Shown here: piece after piece, positions 14,257 to 21,472 of the stretch
Numbering within the stretch: the stretch's first letter is position 1
How the letters are laid out: every line of letters starts with the position of its first letter
Notes under the pieces: generated by a model
Database searches by the model: none
The model's input: the letters and a program-made list of their open reading frames with translations, nothing else
What the model was told of the DNA's origin: nothing
IMG/VR virus record: IMGVR_UViG_3300046321_000041
Location: 1-25,901 of that record
DNA: 25,901 nucleotides
Reading direction: 5' to 3' (one strand)
Source: a virus
Made by a program: the position numbers and the translations under genes

Positions 14257-14769
14257 ATGGCAGCTAAAAAATTTCTTGCACTGGTTGCAGGGCGTATTAA
14301 ACAAATGGCGGCAGTTGTCATCTCTGCTGGTGCTGGCAATGATGGCGATCTGGTGGCATTGGATGCTTCTGGAAAATTGGATGCCTCTGTTATGCCGTCT
14401 GGTATTGGTGCAAACACTGTACCAGCCTTGGCTAGTGAGACGTTGGCGGCAAACGATCTTGTCAATCTGTACAACAATGCCGGCATCATCAATGTTCGCA
14501 AGGCCGATGCGACGACTGAGGGTAAAGAGTGCCATGGATTTGTTAAAGCAGGGTTTGCAGGTGCAGCCATGGCAACAGTCTACCCATCTGGCGACACTAT
14601 CACGGCTTTGACTGGCTTGACACCCGGAACCCGTCAATATTTATCGACAACACCCGGCGCGCGGACTGAAACTGCGCCGTCAACGACTGGTAATGTCGTT
14701 CAGATGATTGGCACTTCAGCCAGTGCAACCACTATTATTTTTGAGCCAGAAGAGCCAATTACAGTCTAA
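14257..14769 (+). CDS. Virion accessory protein with DUF2190-like C-terminal domain
   Basis: A 170-residue protein. The N-terminus (AKKFLALVAGRIKQMAAV) is helical, then GDLVALDASGKLDASVMPSG is a segment widely seen in phage head/tail accessory proteins. The C-terminal 110 residues form a beta-rich domain (ETLAANDLVNLYNNAGIINV; GKECHGFVKAGFAGAAMATV; TPGTRQYLSTTPGARTETAP; NVVQMIGTSASATTIIFEPE). This resembles the C-terminal half of the preceding protein in fold pattern. The TAGGAG upstream is a good ribosome-binding site. The role is probably structural, in the capsid or fibre base. Confidence 0.68.
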   Translation: MAAKKFLALVAGRIKQMAAVVISAGAGNDGDLVALDASGKLDASVMPSGIGANTVPALASETLAANDLVNLYNNAGIINVRKADATTEGKECHGFVKAGFAGAAMATVYPSGDTITALTGLTPGTRQYLSTTPGARTETAPSTTGNVVQMIGTSASATTIIFEPEEPITV

Positions 14770-14771
14770 GC

Positions 14772-15206
14772 ATGGAGCGTAGACCACTGGTTAATGTCGA
14801 TGGCAGGATTAAAGCCCTTCCCGCTGGAGATACTTTACCTGGCGGCTTAGGCTCGTCTACCAAAGTCACCAAAAACGCAGTCTCCCTAGGCACGCAGTCA
14901 GCGAACCAGACAGCTTTTACTTACACAACAGTTCCATCGACTGCCGCGCGCGGTTTGATGTCGCAGTTGATTGTTGAAAGCACCACGGCTGGTGTGTATG
15001 ACCTTGTGGTACGTGGCGCGGGCAACGATTCAGGCTCATTGTGGTTAAGCGCTGTGAGTGTACAACAAAAGATTTATGCCATGTCACTGCCCGTCTATGT
15101 TGAAAACGACGCTGCAGGGCAAGACTTTTTTATCGGTGTGCGCAATCGCGGCAATGTTGCGGCTACTTTCACGCTGAACAATTTACGAATGGAGAAATTC
15201 GCATGA
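14772..15206 (+). CDS. Hypothetical virion protein, beta-rich
   Basis: A 144-residue protein starting two bases after the preceding stop. The N-terminus has VDGRIKALPAGDTLPGG, common in phage fibre-associated proteins. The rest is beta-sandwich-like (QTAFTYTTVPSTAARGLMSQ; GVYDLVVRGAGNDSGSLWLS; DFFIGVRNRGNVAATFTLNN). No strong Shine-Dalgarno sequence is seen, so translation may be coupled to the gene before. It overlaps the next gene by 4 bases. It resembles carbohydrate-binding or fibre-cap modules by composition only. Confidence 0.6.
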   Translation: MERRPLVNVDGRIKALPAGDTLPGGLGSSTKVTKNAVSLGTQSANQTAFTYTTVPSTAARGLMSQLIVESTTAGVYDLVVRGAGNDSGSLWLSAVSVQQKIYAMSLPVYVENDAAGQDFFIGVRNRGNVAATFTLNNLRMEKFA

Positions 15207-16105
15207 CTTATGTAACAGGCACGCTATCCAATGCGGCACCAGCATCTACATTTTTAAGCATCATTGATGCGACCATCACGGCTGAAACAGGATTAACTAA
15301 GGTTTCAAGCGCCATTGTTGTCGGTACAAATACTTGGAACGTTTACAAAAGCGCGGCGGCTAACAATTCGTTCGGCCAAGACTTCCATTTTGCCATTGGT
15401 TACCCGACTGCAACACCGACGACCCTGTTGATGGCTGTGTTCGAGGGCTGGAACACTGGTACGCTACTGGCCACGAACTACCCACCTAATGCAACAGTCA
15501 CGCCAAACGGCAGCTTTGCAAACCCTGGCGCGGCGCTGGCACTGCCATCTACGGGTGCGATTATGGGTTATCTGCAGTCAATTGTTCTGACGACAAGCTG
15601 CTCGTATTATTACTCGGTAACACCAGATCGGGTTATTTTCTCGATCCTTACCAGCGCGCCTACGAATATCGGGTTTTACATTGGGCTGTACGACAGCTTC
15701 AATACAACCGCCATTGACCCATTCCCATTGTGCGTTATAAACCTCGGGATAGCGAATATCACATTAGCTAATGCATTACCTAATGCCTCAGCCGGATTCA
15801 CAACACGAGAGCTTGGTACTCCTGCTAGTAACGCTAATAATTTTTGTGTTTTTGCTGCCGGGGGGATTACTTGTGCATGGACAAGGGTTGAATCGACCGC
15901 AGATTACTATAAAGGGTTTAACTACCTGTCACGGGTTCTTGTTACCGGAAAAACAGTATCTTACCGAGGTCTTTTAAAAGACGTGTACTTAGGCCCACCA
16001 CAAACCCAGAATGGCGATACGGTGACATGGACGATAGCTGGCTCACCTAAAACTGCTGTGCGCGCTCATGTTTATACTCTAGGGATCTACTTCCTGACCA
16101 TCTAA
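15203..16105 (+). CDS. Hypothetical virion protein (300 residues)
   Basis: A 300-residue protein, rich in Ala, Thr, Ser and aromatic residues and with almost no charge, typical of phage structural proteins. It has strands such as AIVVGTNTWNVYKSAAANNS and FGQDFHFAIGYPTATPTTLL; aromatic clusters include CSYYYSVTPDRVIFSI and NIGFYIGLYDSF. I recognise no enzyme motif. Similar proteins are found in phage tail/fibre clusters with a repeated pattern of a capsid-surface part and a C-terminal decoration part. The start overlaps the previous gene by 4 bases; the next begins one base after its stop. Confidence 0.6.
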   Translation: MTYVTGTLSNAAPASTFLSIIDATITAETGLTKVSSAIVVGTNTWNVYKSAAANNSFGQDFHFAIGYPTATPTTLLMAVFEGWNTGTLLATNYPPNATVTPNGSFANPGAALALPSTGAIMGYLQSIVLTTSCSYYYSVTPDRVIFSILTSAPTNIGFYIGLYDSFNTTAIDPFPLCVINLGIANITLANALPNASAGFTTRELGTPASNANNFCVFAAGGITCAWTRVESTADYYKGFNYLSRVLVTGKTVSYRGLLKDVYLGPPQTQNGDTVTWTIAGSPKTAVRAHVYTLGIYFLTI

Positions 16106-16441
16106 ATGGCAACCCTAGCAGCCTACCCAGTCACCAACAGCGGCGATGAGACGACGCCGGCTGAACTGTGGGCGGCTGCTTCGCCAACGACTCTCCGTAC
16201 CCTAGATGCCTTCATTAAAAACAAGTACGCATCACCAGTGACCGCACAAGGCGATGACATTAACCCCGCTGAGTTGTGGTCAGTCGCCTTGCCCACAACC
16301 GTCCATATCGCCAATTTCAACAGAAGCATTCGTGCGCAAGATTCTGTCTTTGACCCGATGGCAGGATACGTATTTGTGTTGAGTCCCGCAACATTGCAAC
16401 CGCAAGTGCCACGAAGTACGCAGTTCCCCTACGCCCAATAA
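16106..16441 (+). CDS. Small virion protein with internal 36-residue duplication
   Basis: A 111-residue protein whose ATG directly follows the preceding stop (TAAATG). Residues 8-29 and 44-65 are a repeat with 36-residue spacing: PVTxxGD, then PAELWxxAxPTT; 14 of 22 positions are identical. The C-terminal 40 residues contain a Pro/Gln-rich tail (LQPQVPRSTQFPYAQ). There is no Shine-Dalgarno sequence, so translation is probably coupled to the gene before. The repeat could make a short modular rod or bind two copies of a partner. Function unknown. Confidence 0.6.
   Translation: MATLAAYPVTNSGDETTPAELWAAASPTTLRTLDAFIKNKYASPVTAQGDDINPAELWSVALPTTVHIANFNRSIRAQDSVFDPMAGYVFVLSPATLQPQVPRSTQFPYAQ
16127..16300 (+). 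repeat. Two-copy protein-level repeat, 108-base period
   Basis: Codons for residues 8-29 and 44-65 of the 16106-16441 product repeat with a period of 36 residues. Conserved positions are PVT, GD, PAELW and PTT. The DNA of the two units has diverged, so the duplication is not recent. Confidence 0.65.
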
Positions 16442-16482
16442 CCCCACTAGGGTTCGCATTTCCCACTTGAAATAGGCATCAT
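16442..16482 (+). promoter_or_regulatory. Two-block element, copy 2
   Basis: CCCCACTAGGGTT (16442-16454), 20 bases, then GGCATCAT (16475-16482), with ATG 16489 following after 6 bases. The gap between the genes is 47 bases and is almost entirely this element. No useful Shine-Dalgarno sequence is present; AAGG touches the ATG. Confidence 0.62.
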
Positions 16483-16488
16483 CCAAGG

Positions 16489-16974
16489 ATGACGACGATC
16501 ATCCTACAGTCCGAAGAAGTGCTTGTTATCGAGCAAGAAATCGGCGCGTCTGTAGTTGAAACTGAAGTTAATCATGTCATCGTCGTTGAAGAAAGCGAAA
16601 TCAACGGCGTTATAGAGACTGAGGTTGAGACGCTACTGGTGGTTGAAAGCACCGAGGCTGCAATACTGATTGAAGTCGAGACTGAAACCGTCATTGTTGT
16701 TGAAGACACGGAAGTAATTGTGTTGGAAGCTGCAGAGCAAGGGTCGCCCGGCCCGCCTGGAATCGCCATTCACCCCATTGACAAAACCTTTCTAAGAAAC
16801 CCTGACGGCACGCTTTCCCGCGTCAATTACTCGGATGGCACTTACAAAACTTTTCAATGGACTGCTGGGTTGTTGACTTCTACGGTGCTGTATGAGGCGA
16901 CCCGCACGATTCAAACTACATTTAACTACGACATGACTGGCTTGTTGCTTGGCTCGGATGAGGTGCTACTGTGA
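16489..16974 (+). CDS. Repeat-rich virion protein with Val/Glu 19-residue repeats and collagen-like motif
   Basis: A 161-residue protein. Residues 11-67 are three consecutive 19-residue repeats and 68-84 a partial fourth. Each begins with a hydrophobic strand (VLVIE, VIVVE, LLVVE, VIVVE) and continues with an acidic stretch (for example ETEVET). The pattern suggests an acidic beta-solenoid or stacked beta-hairpin rod. It is followed by GSPGPPG (85-91), a collagen-like junction, then a C-terminal domain (about 95-161) with FLRNPDGTLSRVNYSDGTYK and a TWTAGLL-like Trp strand, as in phage fibre proteins. The protein has the organisation of a fibre: rod, joint, head. A leaderless start is suspected. 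It ends with a GTGA overlap with the 848-residue protein. Confidence 0.65.
   Translation: MTTIILQSEEVLVIEQEIGASVVETEVNHVIVVEESEINGVIETEVETLLVVESTEAAILIEVETETVIVVEDTEVIVLEAAEQGSPGPPGIAIHPIDKTFLRNPDGTLSRVNYSDGTYKTFQWTAGLLTSTVLYEATRTIQTTFNYDMTGLLLGSDEVLL
16519..16740 (+). repeat. 57-base coding repeat (19 residues), 3 full and 1 partial unit
   Basis: Units begin at 16519, 16576, 16633 and 16690, each coding a V/L-V/I-V/I-V/E start followed by Glu/Thr-rich residues. The repeat unit is a multiple of three bases, so changes in unit number would keep the frame and could vary rod length. Confidence 0.7.
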
Positions 16975-19517
16975 CAGCCTACACCTTATCAGCCAACACA
17001 AATATCGACGCACTCACGGCGAAGGCTGGCGGCGATACTTATGCAACCAATGGGTTTACGCTAACGATTGACCAAGACTCTCGCACGGGTCTAAACCAAA
17101 CCACTAGCACGTCCCTTGGGTCAATGACTGTCACTCCCACATTAGGGGGCAACACAAATATAGATGCAACTGCAATATGGATGATCCCATACACAGGCGG
17201 TAGCGGTAACGTGCCAGCGTGGAACACTGTAGTTTCTCGCGGTACTGGCACAGGTAAGCTCATAGGTGTACACGCTTCACTGACGGCGGCATCTACCGCT
17301 ACAGGCGCAGCAATGCCTGCTACTGGCTTTATTCGCGTTAAGCAAAAATCAGGCGCTTATACCGCTGGCGCTTTGACTGGTATCACAGCTACAGCCTCAG
17401 ACGCAGGACGTATTGGTTGGCTTGAGATTGTGGGTGATGAGGCTGGCACAATCAATGCAAACCGTTTAGGCGCTGTAAACATCACAGGTGCATGGTACGC
17501 AGTAGGTACAACCTCTGGCGTATCAAATCAGACAATGCAAATCCCGAATAACGGATTGCTTAGATATGCGGCTGGTGTTTATATTGAGAAAACAGCGGGG
17601 TTGCAAGACTTCGAGTTTTACCCAAATGCGGGAACTGTGACCACAATCGGAACAGACGCAACACGCGGTAAAGTTTGCTGGATTGACGCTAACGGACTGG
17701 TGCGGCTTGGTAACTCAGGCGCAGCAACCAATGGCTACACGCCAGTGGCAGGGCTTGCGGTTGTCATTGGCAATGTGTTTTTAGAAAATTGCACCACAGC
17801 GGCACGGACTGCGAATGTGATTCCGAACGCGACCATTGCCACGCGGTACGACTTCACAACCACGGGCGGCGGTGTAGTGGTCATGGATAAAGTTAATTGT
17901 GCATGGTACGGCTCATTCTCTCAAGCGTACTCAGTCACCGTGACAAATACAGGTTTTGTGGATGCTGTACTCTTCAATGAGATTGCAACACCCATGACAA
18001 ACAGCAAAATCGGCGTTGGCAACAAACCAACGACAGCTTTGCTTGTATCACCTTTAACGCTTACTTTGTCATTTGCTGGTGGAACTTTTACAGATTGCGT
18101 ATGGGGCAGGGTTTCACATGCTGCATCGGGCGCGTACACCAATACTGTGACTGATATTGCAAACTTTGAATTTATTGATGATACGGCGCGGGCTAACACG
18201 ATCCGAGCCAATGCAACAACTGGCTCATGGATCGCTACTAGGGCGGTGAATTGCAAGTGGACGCGACCTAAGCTAATTCAGGGAAAGATGTCGTTTTTGC
18301 AATGCGTTGGTTACGAGGTAATTGACCCCGTATATGTAGATTGTGTGAGTGGTACGACTGTTACGACATACGCTATGTACGTGACCGAATCATCGGCATC
18401 ATGTTTGAATGGTAAGTTAAAAGGGTTGTCATTGCCCGTGACAAATTGCCAGCCATATACAGCTTTGCACTCTATCGCGGCGGCGGGTTGTGCAAAGATA
18501 AAAATCAGGAATATTGCTAGTCGATCAGCGCCTTTGAATTTAGGTAGCGTGAACATTACTGGCTTGATTTATGTTTTGGCGAACGCTGGTGCGGCGGCAG
18601 ATATTGACGTTCAAGACATTTGGACAACCCCGCCTAGAATTGGCATTATGACTGGTGACAATTCAAGCACTAGGATTAGAGAAAAAAACGTATCAGGTCA
18701 ATATGCGATTGCTACTGATTTTATGTCGTGTCTAAATATGACTCGTCAGGGTATGGGTGGTACAGGCGTTTTGACTGCACAAACCGCCATCTATGGCACT
18801 CACTGGCGCGACGGCTTCACCAGCACCACGGCGGGGCGAATCGCCATATTGATGAACGAGCCTTCAAGCCTCACGACTTCGCAGGTAACGCTATCAAACG
18901 GCGCGGCGTTCACGTCAGCGGGTGGTCTGTACATGCCGGTTATCGGTCATCAGGCAGTCTTTGAAATGCCTGAGTACACCATTGGTCACACAGCGTTTGC
19001 AAATGCTGTAGGCGTGATGGCAGGCGCCACGATTGGTAATTACTTAATCGAGTTTTCAATTGATAAAAATGACGGTAGCGGATTCTCTGCCTACCAAACA
19101 GCCACGGGTGTAAATTTATCGGGCGTGACTGGCATCAATGCGCAGTTAGGCTTTAAGTTGCGCGTGCGGGTTACAACTTCGACAACAAACGCGACTGCGA
19201 TCACTTCGCTTTATTTCACGACAGTGAGCACTACGACAGCGCAGGATTATTTGTATCCGTTGGATGTGGCTACCGTTGAAATTGGCGGCTTGGTCACAGA
19301 TTCTCGCGTCGTTGCAAAAAAGGTATCTGACGGTACTGTTTTATTCAATGGAGTGGAAGTGGCCGGCTCGGTGTTGTTCACTACTGACTTCATCGGCGCG
19401 GTACGCATCATTGCCCGTAAAGCAAGCGCGGCACCGTATTACATCGAGTGGGAAACCCAAATCACAACAATTGCAGGCTCAATGGTGAGCGCAATAGCAC
19501 TTCAACAATCAGAATAG
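16971..19517 (+). CDS. Large beta-rich virion protein (848 residues), tail or fibre component
   Basis: The largest gene in the window. The product is Thr/Ala/Gly/Val-rich and consists almost entirely of short strands and turns (for example IDALTAKAGGDTYATNGFTL; LGAVNITGAWYAVGTTSGVS), a composition typical of beta-helical fibre or tailspike proteins. The middle has a run of Asn/Val strands (VDAVLFNEIATPMTNSKIGV) like a parallel beta-helix. The C-terminal 150 residues have an Ig-like pattern (YLIEFSIDKNDGSGFSAYQT; TTTAQDYLYPLDVATVEIGG; YYIEWETQITTIAGS). No enzymatic residue set can be pointed to. The GTG start has GAGG upstream and overlaps the preceding stop. The role as a tail-associated fibre or spike is inferred from composition, size and location. 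Confidence 0.65.
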   Translation: MTAYTLSANTNIDALTAKAGGDTYATNGFTLTIDQDSRTGLNQTTSTSLGSMTVTPTLGGNTNIDATAIWMIPYTGGSGNVPAWNTVVSRGTGTGKLIGVHASLTAASTATGAAMPATGFIRVKQKSGAYTAGALTGITATASDAGRIGWLEIVGDEAGTINANRLGAVNITGAWYAVGTTSGVSNQTMQIPNNGLLRYAAGVYIEKTAGLQDFEFYPNAGTVTTIGTDATRGKVCWIDANGLVRLGNSGAATNGYTPVAGLAVVIGNVFLENCTTAARTANVIPNATIATRYDFTTTGGGVVVMDKVNCAWYGSFSQAYSVTVTNTGFVDAVLFNEIATPMTNSKIGVGNKPTTALLVSPLTLTLSFAGGTFTDCVWGRVSHAASGAYTNTVTDIANFEFIDDTARANTIRANATTGSWIATRAVNCKWTRPKLIQGKMSFLQCVGYEVIDPVYVDCVSGTTVTTYAMYVTESSASCLNGKLKGLSLPVTNCQPYTALHSIAAAGCAKIKIRNIASRSAPLNLGSVNITGLIYVLANAGAAADIDVQDIWTTPPRIGIMTGDNSSTRIREKNVSGQYAIATDFMSCLNMTRQGMGGTGVLTAQTAIYGTHWRDGFTSTTAGRIAILMNEPSSLTTSQVTLSNGAAFTSAGGLYMPVIGHQAVFEMPEYTIGHTAFANAVGVMAGATIGNYLIEFSIDKNDGSGFSAYQTATGVNLSGVTGINAQLGFKLRVRVTTSTTNATAITSLYFTTVSTTTAQDYLYPLDVATVEIGGLVTDSRVVAKKVSDGTVLFNGVEVAGSVLFTTDFIGAVRIIARKASAAPYYIEWETQITTIAGSMVSAIALQQSE

Positions 19518-19526
19518 GAGCTAATT

Positions 19527-20972
19527 ATGGCAATTGCAGACGACTTCACAGTAGCGGCGGGGGGTGATATTCGCCACGTCAGCGGTACAACGGTTTATTC
19601 TGTTTTACAGCTTCACGAATGGCTGCAGGACAAAGCTGATGATGGCTCGATCTCTGTGCCAGGGGATGACATTTCCATTCTCAGTCCGAACCCGTCAAAG
19701 CTAGATGGCCCACGATCTGCCATTAAACCCATGTTGCTCAATTTGCTGGGCGCTTACAACATTGACGACTCGGCAGCTCAATACCTCAACTTTGGTTCTA
19801 TCCAGCAAGACGGCACCAATGTTTTGCGTACTGGCTTGAAATCCATTGGTTCACCGCTGGTGGCCGCTTCGCCTATGTATGTGGTGCAGGCAGGTTCCAA
19901 GCTGACGACATATTGGCCAAATGGTCATATTCAGATCATGGTCAAGGCAAAAACAGCTGGCGCATTGATTGACAACGGCGATGTGCGTGTGTTTTCTCGC
20001 AAGTACGGCCAAACCTACGGCGACTTTGCTGCCAACTTGGTAGCCGGTGGTGAACAGCCTGCAGCGGTGTCAACAGCACCTACCGACTGGACGCCTTTGA
20101 GCAAAGCGGCAGCGCTGGCACTCACAAACATCGTCATTTCCACGGGAGACACCACGCAAAACACTGGTGACGGTAGTGGCGCAAAGTTGTACAAGGGTAC
20201 GATCACCCTAAGCGGTGGGCGCACCATTGCAGAGGCGGCACAGTATTGCCAAGCGATTTGCGATGAATCCAGTGCGGTCACGGTTGACGGCGTATTAGGC
20301 TGGAAATTCCGTAGTTTGGGCGATGGTGCCAACGGCTACACGCCAAACGGTGCAGCACCATTCGGCACGGTGGCGGGTGGTAAGTGGTTCGTAGCTCAAG
20401 GTTGGTACATTGCTGGCGCATTGGCTGGTGATTTGCAAAAGTATCAGATGGTAAGTCATGATGGCACGACGGTGACAAACCCTGTGGTAGCGGGTATTGC
20501 CATTGGAGGATTGACAGTGGGTTCTCGCGTGTTGGTGGGGCGTAGTGCTGGTACAGCCTCTGGATTCTTAGACACTGAGTACACATTAAATGGCGCAACC
20601 ACATCAGGCGGCAATACGTGCGTGATCAATGAAGTGGTCAAGGTGGACACGCCAGCTACTGGATTTATCCGTGTGAATGGCATCCCTTACGCCTATACCG
20701 CAGTCAATACGGGCACTAAGACATTCACCATCAGCGGCACATGGGGCCAAATTCACGCCAGCGCTTCACCAGCATGGGTGCCGTTTTTAGATAAAGTAGT
20801 TGTAAGCACAACAGAAAGCAGCGCGGCCTACACGTATGCGGCTGACTTTACAGCACGCCTTAAAGTGCGCAAAGGCACGGCTGGCTCTAGCTTGCAGCCG
20901 TTTGAGACGACATTCTTGGCTGGCTCATCATCGACCAACGGCACCAACGCGATTGCAACTGCTGACGAATAA
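19527..20972 (+). CDS. Large virion protein (481 residues)
   Basis: A 481-residue protein with TAGGAG upstream of the start. It opens with AIADDFTVAAGGDIRHVSGT and a segment SVLQLHEWLQDKADDGS, which I recognise as common to several phage structural proteins. The middle has YWPNGHIQIMVKAKTAGALI and VRVFSRKYGQTYGDFAANLV; the C-terminal half is beta-rich (TGFIRVNGIPYAYTAVNTGT; KVVVSTTESSAAYTYAADFT). The conserved features suggest a tail hub/tube-like or internal virion protein. I cannot assign a precise part. It overlaps the next gene by one base. Confidence 0.65.
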   Translation: MAIADDFTVAAGGDIRHVSGTTVYSVLQLHEWLQDKADDGSISVPGDDISILSPNPSKLDGPRSAIKPMLLNLLGAYNIDDSAAQYLNFGSIQQDGTNVLRTGLKSIGSPLVAASPMYVVQAGSKLTTYWPNGHIQIMVKAKTAGALIDNGDVRVFSRKYGQTYGDFAANLVAGGEQPAAVSTAPTDWTPLSKAAALALTNIVISTGDTTQNTGDGSGAKLYKGTITLSGGRTIAEAAQYCQAICDESSAVTVDGVLGWKFRSLGDGANGYTPNGAAPFGTVAGGKWFVAQGWYIAGALAGDLQKYQMVSHDGTTVTNPVVAGIAIGGLTVGSRVLVGRSAGTASGFLDTEYTLNGATTSGGNTCVINEVVKVDTPATGFIRVNGIPYAYTAVNTGTKTFTISGTWGQIHASASPAWVPFLDKVVVSTTESSAAYTYAADFTARLKVRKGTAGSSLQPFETTFLAGSSSTNGTNAIATADE

Positions 20973-21421
20973 TGACCATCAGCATTGACTGGCCTAACAA
21001 ACTGGTCATATCGACGGCCAGCATACCGGATGTCATCGCCTTCAAAGACACTTTGCGTGATTTTGAGGATGATGAGATCGGCATGCTCAACCCCGCCATC
21101 ATCAGCTACAAACGGCTTGATCTTGGTGGTGGCGCGTACTTTCATGGTGTTGACTTCATCAATGGCTGGCAGTTGCAATTTCCCAACGCGGGTAATTACA
21201 CGGTCATCGGAAACATCAATGCAAACATTGTCCCTGTTGGCGGTGTTTTTGTTGATCGCGTGAAGTCGGCAGCTTTTGCGACGGTGTCGGGCTCTGGCGG
21301 TGGCTCCAGCCCTGCAGACATTGCCGCAGCGGTCATCGCCGCCATGCAGCCGGAATTGTCGCGCCTTGATGTGAAAGTTTCTAGCCGTGTGACGATGGCT
21401 GAGGTTGCTGCATTGGTTTAA
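20972..21421 (+). CDS. Hypothetical virion protein with C-terminal helical tail
   Basis: A 149-residue protein starting on the last base of the preceding stop (TAATG). The first 105 residues are beta-rich (ISIDWPNKLVISTASIPDVI; LGGGAYFHGVDFINGWQLQF; YTVIGNINANIVPVGGVFVD). A Gly/Ser linker (SGSGGGSSP) leads to a helix (DIAAAVIAAMQPELSRLDVK), then SSRVTMAEVAALV. Such tails often make trimeric coiled coils at the virion surface. No direct function. Confidence 0.62.
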   Translation: MTISIDWPNKLVISTASIPDVIAFKDTLRDFEDDEIGMLNPAIISYKRLDLGGGAYFHGVDFINGWQLQFPNAGNYTVIGNINANIVPVGGVFVDRVKSAAFATVSGSGGGSSPADIAAAVIAAMQPELSRLDVKVSSRVTMAEVAALV

Positions 21422-21425
21422 TCTA

Positions 21426-21466
21426 CCCCACTAGGGTTTGAGAAAAAAGGGGGGTCTTGGCATCAT
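21426..21466 (+). promoter_or_regulatory. Two-block element, copy 3
   Basis: CCCCACTAGGGTT (21426-21438), 20 bases including an A6G6 run (21443-21454), then GGCATCAT (21459-21466). ATG 21473 follows after 6 bases. The whole 51-base gap is this element. The G-run ends 18 bases before the ATG, too far to be a Shine-Dalgarno sequence. Confidence 0.62.
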
Positions 21467-21472
21467 TGCTAC

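Noticed and set aside
18238-18250. ACTAGGGCGG inside the 848-residue gene
   Set aside because: Shares only ACTAGGG with the box; the rest and the second block are absent.
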